Assembly (NCBI RefSeq): GCF_902491705.1 | Contig: NZ_CABUIW010000012.1 | Coordinates: 1 to 44,589 of the forward strand | Length of the DNA: 44,589 bases | DNA from: an uncultured Lactobacillus sp. | Lineage (GTDB): Bacteria; Bacillota; Bacilli; Lactobacillales; Lactobacillaceae | Direction: 5' to 3' | Part shown: piece by piece, positions 7,671-16,233 of the stretch | How the letters are laid out: every line of letters starts with the position of its first letter | Position numbering within the stretch: position 1 is the first letter of the stretch | Position numbers and translations under genes: made by a program | Notes under the pieces: model-generated | What the model saw: the letters and a program-made list of their open reading frames with translations, nothing else | Told to the model about the DNA's origin: nothing | The model's database searches: none

Positions 7671-8759
7671 ATGAAGGTTTTGCATGTAAATGCTGGTCTT
7701 GAAAATGGTGGCGGTTTATCGCATATTGTAAATTTATTAACTGAGGCCAAACAGGAAGGCAAGGACTTCGAATTGTTAACTTTAGCAGAGGGGCCTGTAG
7801 CAGAAAAAGCACGTGAGCATGGAATTACTACCCATGTTTTAGGTGCAAATAGCCGCTATGATTTGGCTAGTTTGAAAAAGTTAACAAGATTTATCAATGA
7901 TGGACATTATGACATTGTCCACACTCATGGAGCTAGAGCTAACCTTTTTCTTTCGTTAATTCATAAGAGAATTCATGCAATTTGGTGTATTACAGTGCAC
8001 TCAAATCCTTACTTGGATTTTGAAGGACGCGGTTTATTGGGCAATATTTTTACCAAATTAAACCTTCGTGCCTTAAAGAAGGCGGATTGCGTCTTTGCAG
8101 TTACTGAACGTTTTGCCAGATTATTAATCGACAAGACAAAGCTAAATCCTAAAAAGGTGCATGTCATTTACAACGGAATTGTTTTCCACAGCGATAGTGA
8201 AATTCCTGCTAAGTATGAACACACTTATTTCAACATCATTAACGTTGCTAGAACCGAAAAGATTAAGGGACAAGAACTTTTACTTAAGGCGGTTAAAAGG
8301 CTGAATGACCAACATATTCGCTTGCATATTGCAGGAGACGGTAGTCAGCTTGAACCACTTAAGGCCTTAACTAGACAATTAAACATGGCTCCACAAGTTA
8401 CCTTCCACGGCTTTATGACTCACCATCAATTGAGCGGCCTTTACAAGCGAATCGACCTTGCCGTTTTGACTTCATATTCTGAAAGTTTTCCACTTGTGCT
8501 TTTAGAAGCAACCGACAATTTGATTCCAATTTTATCCACAGATGTTGGTGATATTCATAAGATGATTCCTGGGCCTGAATATGGCTTTATTGCTAAAGTC
8601 GGTGATATTGATTCAATTGCCGAACAAATTAGCTTAGCTGTAAACAAATCTAGTCAGGAATTACGTCAGATGGCTAATGCCGAAAAGCGCTACGCAGAGG
8701 GACATTTCTCAGTTAAGAATCAATTAGATGCAATTGAAGCAGTGTATCGCACTTTGTAA
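7671..8759 (+). CDS. GT4-family (GT-B fold) glycosyltransferase
   Basis: A 362-aa retaining-type glycosyltransferase. The N-terminal domain opens with MKVLHVNAGLENGGG and contains VHTHGARAN. The C-terminal domain has the RTEKIKGQELLLKA block (activated-sugar site) and the family's E-x7-E-like stretch SYSESFPLVLLEA. No membrane segment is evident, so it is a cytosolic or membrane-peripheral enzyme. The start is the ATG at 7671, with AGAGGA about 14 nt upstream inside tagA; reading further upstream in frame would overlap tagA. Coupling to tagA suggests a role in teichoic acid or a related glycopolymer, for example adding a sugar after the linkage unit. Donor and acceptor cannot be told from sequence. 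Confidence 0.85.
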   Translation: MKVLHVNAGLENGGGLSHIVNLLTEAKQEGKDFELLTLAEGPVAEKAREHGITTHVLGANSRYDLASLKKLTRFINDGHYDIVHTHGARANLFLSLIHKRIHAIWCITVHSNPYLDFEGRGLLGNIFTKLNLRALKKADCVFAVTERFARLLIDKTKLNPKKVHVIYNGIVFHSDSEIPAKYEHTYFNIINVARTEKIKGQELLLKAVKRLNDQHIRLHIAGDGSQLEPLKALTRQLNMAPQVTFHGFMTHHQLSGLYKRIDLAVLTSYSESFPLVLLEATDNLIPILSTDVGDIHKMIPGPEYGFIAKVGDIDSIAEQISLAVNKSSQELRQMANAEKRYAEGHFSVKNQLDAIEAVYRTL

Positions 8760-8767
8760 AGTTGGAT

Positions 8768-8798
8768 TGTGGTCATCTACTGCTGATGGCTGTATAAT
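8768..8798 (+). promoter_or_regulatory. Promoter of pncB-nadE
   Basis: A consensus TATAAT at 8793-8798, with TTGTGG at 8768-8773 (19-nt spacing) as the best -35, about 43 nt before the pncB start. No clear terminator was seen after the preceding glycosyltransferase gene. Confidence 0.5.
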
Positions 8799-8840
8799 TA
8801 AAAACGAAAATGTAATTTTTAATTAACAGAAAGAGAAACA

Positions 8841-10319
8841 ATGTTTTACCCAGAATTAGACAAAGACGATTCTTTGGCATTACATACTGATTTATATGAA
8901 ATTAATATGATGTACACCTACTTCAAGAAAGGTATTGCAGACCGCAACGCCGTTTTTGAAGCATTCTACCGCAAGGAGCCATTTGGCAACGGTTATGCCG
9001 TTTATGCGGGACTTGAACACATCATTGACTATTTGAAGAATTTAAAATTTAAAGAAAGCGACCTTCAATACTTAAAAGAAGAAGAAGGCTACGATGATGA
9101 CTTCATTGATTATTTACGTAATTTGAAGTTGAAACTTTCAATTCGCTCAATGAAGGAAGGGGAGTTGGTCTTTGCTAACGAACCAATCCTTCAAGTTGAA
9201 GGACCACTTGCTCAATGTCAATTAGTTGAAACTGCTATTTTGAACATCCTTAACTTCCAAACTTTGCTTGCTACCAAAGCTGCAAGAATTAAGTTGGCTG
9301 TTAAAGATGATGGCTTAATGGAATTCGGTTCTCGTCGTGCTCAAGAAACTGATGCTGCTATTTGGGGTGCACGTGCCGCTTATATCGGTGGTTTTGATTC
9401 AACTAGTAACGTACGTGCTGGTAAGTTATTTGGTATTCCAATTTCAGGTACTCACGCTCACGCATTGGTTGAAGCTTTTGGTAGCGAATACGATGCCTTT
9501 AAGGCATATGCTGAAACACACAAGAACTGTGTCTTCTTAGTTGATACTTACGACACTGTAAGAAGTGGTGTGCCTAACGCAATTAAGGTTGCTAATGAAA
9601 TGGGTGACAAGATTAACTTCTTGGGTGTTCGTATCGACTCTGGCGACATGGCTTACATTTCTAAGCAAGTTCGTAAGGAATTAGACGATGCTGGCTATAC
9701 TGATGCTAAGATTTTTGCTTCAAATGACTTGGACGAAAACACCATCACTAACTTGAAGATGCAAGGTGCCAAGATTGATGTTTGGGGTATTGGTACTAAG
9801 TACATTACTGCTTATGACCAACCAGCACTTGGTGCAGTTTACAAGTTGGTTGCTATGGAAGATGAAGTTCATGCAATGCGTGATACTTTGAAGATTTCTT
9901 CAAACGCAATTAAGGTTTCTACTCCAGGTAAGAAGCAAGTATGGCGTATCAGCGCTAATACTGCTAAGAAAAATGAAGGTGACTGGGTATCTCGCTATAA
10001 CGAAGACCCACGTAAATTTGACGCATTATTTATGTTCCACCCTCAATACACTTACATCAACAAGGTAGTTACTGACTATACTGCTATCCCACTTTTGCAT
10101 GATATCTTTAAAGATGGTAAATTGGTCTACAAACAACCAAGTCTTGATGAGATCAAGAAGTTCTGTGCTGATAACTTGGACGGCTTATGGGATGAATACA
10201 AGCGTAGCTTGAACCCACAAGAATACCCAGTAGACTTGTCACAAAACTTGTATGAAAGTAAAATGGACCTTATTCAAGACATTCGTCGTAAGATTAGAGA
10301 AAGAAGCATTGGTCGATGA
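8841..10319 (+). CDS. pncB: Nicotinate phosphoribosyltransferase
   Basis: First step of the Preiss-Handler NAD salvage route: nicotinate, PRPP and ATP to nicotinate mononucleotide. The 492-aa cytosolic protein shows the family's N-terminal block LHTDLYEINMMYTYF, the central FGSRRAQ, the SGTHAHALV segment with the histidine region that is phosphorylated in the family, and the phosphate-binding GVRIDSGDMAY. A weak purine-rich ribosome site (AAAGAGAAA) precedes the ATG. The stop codon overlaps the nadE start by 4 nt, so the two are translationally coupled. Consistent with lactobacilli taking up nicotinic acid rather than making NAD de novo. Confidence 0.97.
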   Translation: MFYPELDKDDSLALHTDLYEINMMYTYFKKGIADRNAVFEAFYRKEPFGNGYAVYAGLEHIIDYLKNLKFKESDLQYLKEEEGYDDDFIDYLRNLKLKLSIRSMKEGELVFANEPILQVEGPLAQCQLVETAILNILNFQTLLATKAARIKLAVKDDGLMEFGSRRAQETDAAIWGARAAYIGGFDSTSNVRAGKLFGIPISGTHAHALVEAFGSEYDAFKAYAETHKNCVFLVDTYDTVRSGVPNAIKVANEMGDKINFLGVRIDSGDMAYISKQVRKELDDAGYTDAKIFASNDLDENTITNLKMQGAKIDVWGIGTKYITAYDQPALGAVYKLVAMEDEVHAMRDTLKISSNAIKVSTPGKKQVWRISANTAKKNEGDWVSRYNEDPRKFDALFMFHPQYTYINKVVTDYTAIPLLHDIFKDGKLVYKQPSLDEIKKFCADNLDGLWDEYKRSLNPQEYPVDLSQNLYESKMDLIQDIRRKIRERSIGR

Positions 10320-11146
10320 GAGAATTACAAAAAGAAATTATTGCCTATGAACATGTTTTACCTGAAATTGATCCTAAGAAAGAAATCAGACGTTCAATCG
10401 ATTTCTTAAAGGATTACTTAAAGGCTAATCCATTCCTTAAGTCATACGTTTTGGGTATTTCTGGTGGTCAAGACTCAACTTTAACTGGAAAGCTTTGCCA
10501 AATGGCTATCGAAGAAATGCGTAAGGAAACTGGCGATGATTCTTACCAATTTATCGCTGTTCGTTTGCCTTACGGCGTTCAAGCTGATGCCAGCGACGCT
10601 GCAGATGCTGTAGCTTTCCAACACCCTGACCAAGATTTGATCGTTAACATTAAGGAACCAGTTGATGCAATGGTTAAGGTAGTTGAAGCAACTGGCCAAA
10701 AGATTACTGACTTTAACAAGGGTAATATTAAGGCTCGTCAAAGAATGGTTGTCCAATATGCTATTGCTGGTGCAAATAATGGTGCCGTTGTAGGTACTGA
10801 CCACGCCGCAGAAAACTTCAGTGGTTTTTACACTAAGTATGGTGATGGTGCAGCTGACCTTACTCCATTGTTCCGTTTGGACAAGCGTCAAGGTAAGATG
10901 CTTCTTAAGGAATTGGGTTGTCCTGAACACCTTTATGAAAAGGCTCCAACAGCTGACCTTGAAGAAGAAAAGCCAGATTTGCCAGATGAAGTTGCACTTG
11001 GCGTAACTTACGAAGAAATCGATGACTACCTTGAAGGCAAGGAAGTTAGCGACAAGGCTGCTGAACAAATTGAAAAATTATGGAACAAGAGCAAGCACAA
11101 GCGTCACTTGCCTGTAACTGTTTTTGATGACTTTTACAAAAAGTAA
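10316..11146 (+). CDS. nadE: NH3-dependent NAD+ synthetase
   Basis: Final NAD step: amidates nicotinate adenine dinucleotide using ATP and ammonia. The 276-aa length matches the ammonia-dependent form without a glutaminase domain. The ATP-pyrophosphatase P-loop SGGQDST is at about residues 49-55. Substrate-binding blocks GTDHAAENFSGF and FRLDKRQGK are present, and the C-terminus KRHLPVTVFDDFYKK is typical. The ATG overlaps the pncB stop (ATGA). The intermediate adenylyltransferase nadD is not in this window. A strong terminator follows. Confidence 0.97.
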   Translation: MRELQKEIIAYEHVLPEIDPKKEIRRSIDFLKDYLKANPFLKSYVLGISGGQDSTLTGKLCQMAIEEMRKETGDDSYQFIAVRLPYGVQADASDAADAVAFQHPDQDLIVNIKEPVDAMVKVVEATGQKITDFNKGNIKARQRMVVQYAIAGANNGAVVGTDHAAENFSGFYTKYGDGAADLTPLFRLDKRQGKMLLKELGCPEHLYEKAPTADLEEEKPDLPDEVALGVTYEEIDDYLEGKEVSDKAAEQIEKLWNKSKHKRHLPVTVFDDFYKK

Positions 11147-11163
11147 AAAATTAAATAGATGTA

Positions 11164-11198
11164 AAAAAGCCTCACTGTTCGTACCAGTGAGGCTTTTT
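11164..11198 (+). terminator. Intrinsic terminator after nadE
   Basis: A 14-bp stem (11164-11177 with 11185-11198) with GC-rich core GCCTCACTG, a 7-nt loop and T5 ends the pncB-nadE operon. Confidence 0.92.
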
Positions 11199-11353
11199 GA
11201 GTATAGTGTATAACTAATCTTCACAATTTTTGTCGCAACCTTAGTATACCATATTTGAATTAGTGAAATAGTTAAACCATAATTGGTCTCTTATATTACA
11301 AAACTAGTATAATTTGAATTAATAAAGCGCTTTTTTGTATTAGGGGTGTCGAT

Positions 11354-12136
11354 ATGAAAGACAATATTGAGCTTTACAGTAAAAAATATTCAAAACTTAA
11401 AATGCTGCTGGCATGGGCCATTTTGATGTTGGTCTATACTTATGTCGGATTCTTTTTCTCAACCACAGATGTTTTTAGAATTCCTAAGCCATGGAATACG
11501 GTCGTTGGATTAATCGTTGTCATTATAGTAGCCGTACTGTGTGTGCGTTTTAGCCAAACAACTAAAGTATTTTTTAGGCGGCCTAAATTGAAGAAGTCTA
11601 CTCGGGCAATAGCCATTATTCTTTTGGCTTTCTTCGGCTTTATCGTAATTTTTGGCAAACTGGGCAACTGGATCGCAGTTTTCAAATTATCTAGCACGCC
11701 AATGATCATGACTTTTTGTGTAGCGTTATGCGCCGGAATTGGCGAAGAATTCTTGATGCGGAATTTAGCGTTTAATACTTGCTTAGCCTTTTTGAAAAAT
11801 AGTCGCTATTCCATTTTCTGGAGCAGCGTAATTAGCTCTGCTGTATTTGGCTTAATTCACTTAGTTAATTTAACTCACCAAAGTTGGAACGCAACTGGTC
11901 AGCAGGTCTTCTATGCCTTTGCTTTAGGACTAATATTTATGTTGATTCACGTTTTGACCAACAACATGAAAGTTACACCGATCGTTCACTTTTTGTTTGA
12001 TTTACAGCCTGCAATTCGTTCAATGTCAGTTGGAGAAAGCAGCTGGTCGAATATTTTAATTTTTTGGGGAATATTGATCGTTTTGTCACTAATTTCACTA
12101 TGGCTGATTAACCGCGACTATCTTAGAAATAACTAG
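11354..12136 (+). CDS. CPBP (CAAX/Abi) family intramembrane metalloprotease
   Basis: A 260-aa polytopic membrane protein with about seven or eight hydrophobic segments. It carries the three CPBP motifs: EExxxR at Glu131-Glu132-Arg136 (GEEFLMRN), a conserved His169 in FGLIHL, and His212 in VHFLFD. These form the membrane-embedded active site of the family, some members of which protect lactobacilli against their own bacteriocins. No bacteriocin gene is seen here, so the substrate is unknown. An AGGGGTG stretch precedes the ATG, and a TATAAT at 11308-11313 may be its -10. It is followed by an independently promoted ATPase gene. Confidence 0.88.
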   Translation: MKDNIELYSKKYSKLKMLLAWAILMLVYTYVGFFFSTTDVFRIPKPWNTVVGLIVVIIVAVLCVRFSQTTKVFFRRPKLKKSTRAIAIILLAFFGFIVIFGKLGNWIAVFKLSSTPMIMTFCVALCAGIGEEFLMRNLAFNTCLAFLKNSRYSIFWSSVISSAVFGLIHLVNLTHQSWNATGQQVFYAFALGLIFMLIHVLTNNMKVTPIVHFLFDLQPAIRSMSVGESSWSNILIFWGILIVLSLISLWLINRDYLRNN

Positions 12137-12146
12137 AAGAATTAAC

Positions 12147-12175
12147 TTGTGAAACGATATAAAATTATCTATAAT
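12147..12175 (+). promoter_or_regulatory. Promoter of the riboswitch-ATPase transcript
   Basis: TTGTGA (12147-12152), a 17-nt spacer and consensus TATAAT (12170-12175). Transcription would start near 12182, exactly where the structured leader begins. Confidence 0.75.
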
Positions 12176-12181
12176 GAACTT

Positions 12182-12299
12182 GTCGTAAGGGAGTAACAGC
12201 AAGATGCTTGCGATAGGCTCAACAACCGAAGCTAATAACTTCTGGGCTTATCTTAATTAGTGAGACTTATGTGCGAGTGAGCATATGAGTCTCTTTTTT
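12182..12299 (+). promoter_or_regulatory. Probable Mn2+-sensing yybP-ykoY riboswitch with expression-platform terminator
   Basis: The leader has the hallmark loop AGGGAGTAAC (12188-12197) and a second loop CTCAACAACCG, the two elements that form the Mn2+ site in yybP-ykoY RNAs. Between them is a CAAG/CTTG hairpin, and GATAGGCTC pairs with GGGCTTATC around a GAAG/CTTC hairpin. It ends in a 13-bp terminator stem (12262-12274 with 12281-12293) followed by T6. In characterised members, Mn2+ binding prevents the terminator and turns on Mn2+ export genes. Assignment rests on these motifs and on the downstream P-type ATPase. Confidence 0.72.
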
Positions 12300-12320
12300 A
12301 TTACTAAGGAGGAAAATAAA

Positions 12321-14990
12321 TTGGCTGAAAAATATTACACCGAGTCGATACCCGATGTGGAAAAAGAGCTAAAAACATCCCTCGATACTGGATTGAGTGA
12401 TAGCGACGCTAAAGCCAGACTAGAAAAGTATGGCCAAAATGCCTTAGCTTCCAAAAAGAAGCAAAGCATGTTCATGCGTTTTGTCGATCAATTCAAAGAT
12501 TTCATGATTATCGTTTTGATTATCGCAGCTATTTTATCAGGGGTGGTTGCTAACGAATGGACTGACGCAGCCATCATCATGATCGTTGTTATCTTGAACG
12601 CCATTTTAGGTGTTTTCCAAGAAGCAAGAAGTGAAGCTGCTATTGAAGCATTGAAGGAGATGGCGACGCCAGATGCGCATGTAAGGCGTAACGACGCCAT
12701 CGTAACGATTCCAAGTACTGAACTGGTGCCAGGCGACGTCGTTTTGCTTGAAGCCGGCGACGTTGTGCCAGCCGATTTGCGTTTGACCTTGGCTAGCAGC
12801 TTAAAAATTGAAGAATCAGCTTTAACTGGTGAATCTGTTCCAGTTGAAAAGAAGGTCGAAACCTTAACTGGCGATGACATTGCTTTGGGTGACCGGGTAA
12901 ACATGGCCTACTCTAACACCAATGTTACTTATGGACGTGGTGAAGGTATTGTTGTGGGTACTGGGATGCACACTGAAGTTGGTAAGATCGCCACAATGCT
13001 TAACAATGCCGATGAAACTGATACTCCTTTGAAGCGCAACTTGAATCAACTTGGTAAGACTTTAACCATCATGATTTTGGCAATCTGTGTGATCGTCTTT
13101 GCCGTCGGCGTTTTGAAGGCTTCTCCAGCCGACCGTAATTCAACTTTGATGATCAACATGTTCTTGGTTGCCGTTTCACTTGCCGTGGCCGCAATTCCAG
13201 AAGGACTTCCAGCTATTGTAACGATTATCTTGGCTTTAGGTACACAAACGATGGCCAAGCATAAGGCGATCGTTAGAAAATTACCTGCCGTTGAAACTTT
13301 AGGTGCTACTGACATCATTTGTTCAGATAAGACTGGTACTTTAACCCAAAATAGAATGACCGTTGAAAAGGTCTTCTATGACGGTTCAGTACATGATGAC
13401 AGTGAAAAGATTTCTGATACTAATCCTGCACTTTTATCAATGGTTTTGGCTAACGATACCAAAATTGAAAACGGTGGGGACTTGTTAGGTGATCCAACAG
13501 AAACAGCCTTAATTCAATTCGCATTTGATCAAAGTATCGATGTTGAAAAGATGCTTGATGAATACAAGCGTGTTCAAGAAGTTCCATTTGATTCAGAGCG
13601 TAAGTTAATGAGTACCGTAAACAAAGACGGCGATCAATATTATGTTGCCGTTAAAGGTGCTCCTGACATGCTTTTACAAAGAATCACTAAGATAGAAAAA
13701 GATGGCAAGGTCGAACCAATTACGGATGCACAAAAGCAAGCTATTCTTGAAAGTAACAAGAATATGGCTAAGCAAGCTTTACGTGTATTGGGTTTGGCAT
13801 ATAAGAAAGTTGATCAGCTTTATGATGATCCAAGTACTGACAATGTTGAGCAAGATTTGATCTTTGCTGGACTTGTCGGCATGATCGACCCAGAACGTGG
13901 CGAAGCTAAGGCCGCTGTTGCCGAAGCTAAGAGTGCCGGAATTAGAACCGTTATGATTACTGGTGACCACCAGACTACGGCTCAAGCTATTGCCGAAAGA
14001 CTGGGTATTATCGACAAGGGTCAAGACAAACGCGTTTTAACTGGTGCTGAACTTGATAAATTAAGTGATGACTACTTTATTAAACACGTAGGCGACTACA
14101 GCGTTTATGCTCGTGTTTCTCCAGAACACAAGGTTAGAATTGTTAAAGCATGGCAAGCAAACGACAAGATCGTAGCCATGACTGGTGACGGTGTTAACGA
14201 TGCTCCAAGTTTGAAGCAAGCCGACATTGGTATCGGTATGGGGATTACTGGTACTGAAGTATCTAAGGGTGCCAGTGACATGGTCTTAGCTGATGACAAC
14301 TTTGCCACTATTGTTGAAGCTGTTAAGCAAGGTAGAAAAGTCTTTAGTAACATTCAAAAGGCTATCTTGTACTTAATGAGTTGTAACGTAGGTGAAGTTT
14401 TAACCGTCTTCATGATGACGATGCTTGGCTGGGACATTTTAGCTCCAGTCCAACTTCTTTGGATCAACTTAGTAACTGATACTTTACCAGCTATTGCCTT
14501 AGGTGTTGAACCAGTTGAAGATGGTATTATGAAGCGTAAGCCTCGTGGTAAGAAGTCCAACTTCTTCAGCGGCGGTGTTGCTAGCTCCATTATTTATCAA
14601 GGCATTCTAGAAGGTGCTTTAGTACTTGGTGCATATCAACTTGGTCTTCATGTTGGGCCACACGTAGGAAATCCAACTTTGCAGCACGGGGATGCATTGA
14701 CGATGGCCTTCCTTACTTTAGGTCTTATTCAATTGTTCCATGCGATTAACTCCAAGTTCATTCACCAATCAATTTTCAGAAAGCACACTTTCTCAAACAA
14801 GTGGTTTAACTGGGCAATCATTATTGCAGCATTGATTATGTCGGCTGTTGAATTGCCATTTATGACTAAGTTCTTCGATGTAACTGAACTTGATGGTCCT
14901 CAATGGTTGGTAGTCTTACTTGCCGGCGTGGCCATGATCGTAATTGTAGAAATTGTCAAATTCTTCCAAAGAAAAATGGGGAAAGAATAA
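12321..14990 (+). CDS. P2A-type cation-transporting ATPase (Ca2+/Mn2+ exporter type)
   Basis: ATP-driven cation pump in the membrane. The 889-aa protein has the actuator motif LTGESVPV, phosphorylated Asp336 in SDKTGTLTQ, the hinge GDGVNDAPSLKQADIG, a PEGLPA segment in TM4 and NLVTDTLPA in TM6. These are the ion-site signatures of SERCA/PMR1-like pumps. I start it at TTG 12321, which has AAGGAGG eight nt upstream. An upstream ATG (12285) lies inside the riboswitch terminator stem and is not credible. The presumed Mn2+ riboswitch upstream points to Mn2+ efflux as a main job, as for other riboswitch-controlled P-type ATPases of Firmicutes; Ca2+ transport remains possible. A terminator follows, so it is monocistronic. 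Confidence 0.94.
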   Translation: MAEKYYTESIPDVEKELKTSLDTGLSDSDAKARLEKYGQNALASKKKQSMFMRFVDQFKDFMIIVLIIAAILSGVVANEWTDAAIIMIVVILNAILGVFQEARSEAAIEALKEMATPDAHVRRNDAIVTIPSTELVPGDVVLLEAGDVVPADLRLTLASSLKIEESALTGESVPVEKKVETLTGDDIALGDRVNMAYSNTNVTYGRGEGIVVGTGMHTEVGKIATMLNNADETDTPLKRNLNQLGKTLTIMILAICVIVFAVGVLKASPADRNSTLMINMFLVAVSLAVAAIPEGLPAIVTIILALGTQTMAKHKAIVRKLPAVETLGATDIICSDKTGTLTQNRMTVEKVFYDGSVHDDSEKISDTNPALLSMVLANDTKIENGGDLLGDPTETALIQFAFDQSIDVEKMLDEYKRVQEVPFDSERKLMSTVNKDGDQYYVAVKGAPDMLLQRITKIEKDGKVEPITDAQKQAILESNKNMAKQALRVLGLAYKKVDQLYDDPSTDNVEQDLIFAGLVGMIDPERGEAKAAVAEAKSAGIRTVMITGDHQTTAQAIAERLGIIDKGQDKRVLTGAELDKLSDDYFIKHVGDYSVYARVSPEHKVRIVKAWQANDKIVAMTGDGVNDAPSLKQADIGIGMGITGTEVSKGASDMVLADDNFATIVEAVKQGRKVFSNIQKAILYLMSCNVGEVLTVFMMTMLGWDILAPVQLLWINLVTDTLPAIALGVEPVEDGIMKRKPRGKKSNFFSGGVASSIIYQGILEGALVLGAYQLGLHVGPHVGNPTLQHGDALTMAFLTLGLIQLFHAINSKFIHQSIFRKHTFSNKWFNWAIIIAALIMSAVELPFMTKFFDVTELDGPQWLVVLLAGVAMIVIVEIVKFFQRKMGKE

Positions 14991-15008
14991 AGTTTGGCAA
15001 AAATAAAG

Positions 15009-15039
15009 AAAAAAGCTTGAGTTTGCTCAAGCTTTTTTT
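15009..15039 (+). terminator. Intrinsic terminator after the cation ATPase
   Basis: GCTTGAG (15015-15021), loop TTTG, CTCAAGC (15026-15032), extended by A/T pairs and followed by T7. Confidence 0.9.
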
Positions 15040-15080
15040 ATATGCTTTATTCAATAGATTATTTTTTAGGAAGTTAATAT

Positions 15081-16232
15081 ATGAAAAGTTTTTTATTTCG
15101 TCTTTATTTGGCTTGGATGAAATTCCGTGCCCGTTTTACCACGATGGAAAACAACAATATCGTGATTTTGAATGGTTCAGGTCGTTCTGGCTCTAATGGC
15201 TATGCCTTTTATAAATGGCTACTGCTTAACCATCCTGAATACAACACTACTTTGGTTGAACCATGGCCATCCTCCCACCTTAAATGGGAAACTTGGCAAA
15301 AGATTGGTGCAGCGCGCTACGTTATTACTACGCATCAACCTTTTAAGGTGCGCAAACACCAAATTAATGTTCAATTGTGGCACGGCATTCCATTGAAGCG
15401 AATGGGCATTATGGCCAATAATACTAAGTACCGCGACAATAAGCGTAATGAAAAGTTGTGGCATAAAGCAGCTGATATTGTAGCTTCAAGTTCTGATTTG
15501 TACGAAACTCTAATGAGTGCCTGCATGGCAATTGAAACTAAGAAATACCATAAGATCGGTTTTCCTCGTTTAGATCTTTTATCAAATCCTACTATTAGCA
15601 AAAAGCAATTTTTAAAAGATATGTTCAATGTGGAAGATGATCAGGCACAGATTGGTATTTACATGCCTACTTTTAGATATGAGCTTGAAGACAAGTCGAT
15701 CATGGACAAGATAAAGGAAGGTAACTTCTTTGCCTTTGACGACTTTGATGGTGAAAAGTTAAATAAAGAATTAAAGAAGCGTCATCAGTATTTGGTAGTG
15801 AAATTGCATCCCTACGAAATGCGCTTATTTGCCAACTTCAAAAGTAATTATTCAAACATCGCCTTTTTAAACAATAACTACTTGTTTGACAATAACTACG
15901 ACTTATATGAATTACTAGTCAACACCGACTTCTTAATGACGGACTTCTCATCAATTTACTTCGACTACTTGCATTTAAACAAGCCGATTGTCTTCGTCAC
16001 TAACTTCCTGCAGCAATATGAAAAAACGCGTGGTCTATTGATGGGTCCATACGGTGAAATTACCCCGGGAATTAATGTTAATTCTGAGCGCGAATTAATT
16101 GCCAACTTGGATCACTTAGATAACCAACAAATCGCTAACCGTCGCTTGTACTGGCTACATTTGACCAGCCAAGTGAAGGGAACATATTGCGAAAAAGTCT
16201 TTAAATTTATGACGCAAGAGTATAGAGGATAA
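15081..16232 (+). CDS. CDP-glycerol glycerophosphotransferase family protein (TagB/TagF-like)
   Basis: A 383-aa protein with the conserved blocks of the TagB/TagF family: QLWHGIPLKRMG with His101, a KLHPYEM motif with the second histidine, and TDFSSIYFDYLHL near the C-terminus. It is shorter than TagF polymerases (about 700 aa) and close to TagB-type primases, so it may add one or a few phosphoglycerol or phosphoribitol units to a membrane-linked acceptor. An AGGAAG precedes the start. The flippase follows after one base, and a GT32 glycosyltransferase after that. This suggests a unit assembled inside and then flipped, unlike ABC-exported teichoic acid. TagD from 4346-4732 could supply CDP-glycerol. 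Confidence 0.88.
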   Translation: MKSFLFRLYLAWMKFRARFTTMENNNIVILNGSGRSGSNGYAFYKWLLLNHPEYNTTLVEPWPSSHLKWETWQKIGAARYVITTHQPFKVRKHQINVQLWHGIPLKRMGIMANNTKYRDNKRNEKLWHKAADIVASSSDLYETLMSACMAIETKKYHKIGFPRLDLLSNPTISKKQFLKDMFNVEDDQAQIGIYMPTFRYELEDKSIMDKIKEGNFFAFDDFDGEKLNKELKKRHQYLVVKLHPYEMRLFANFKSNYSNIAFLNNNYLFDNNYDLYELLVNTDFLMTDFSSIYFDYLHLNKPIVFVTNFLQQYEKTRGLLMGPYGEITPGINVNSERELIANLDHLDNQQIANRRLYWLHLTSQVKGTYCEKVFKFMTQEYRG

Positions 16233-16233
16233 T

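Noticed and set aside
10481..11068. Long minus-strand reading frame (195 codons) opposite nadE
   Set aside because: It mirrors a strongly conserved gene, has no ribosome site or recognisable domain, and arises from nadE codon bias.
12285..12320. ATG at 12285 as start of the cation ATPase
   Set aside because: It is inside the riboswitch terminator stem and has no ribosome site; TTG 12321 has AAGGAGG at proper spacing.
12488..12904. Minus-strand 138-codon frame opposite the ATPase gene
   Set aside because: Low-complexity Ser/Thr/Ala-rich translation typical of an antisense shadow; no ribosome site.
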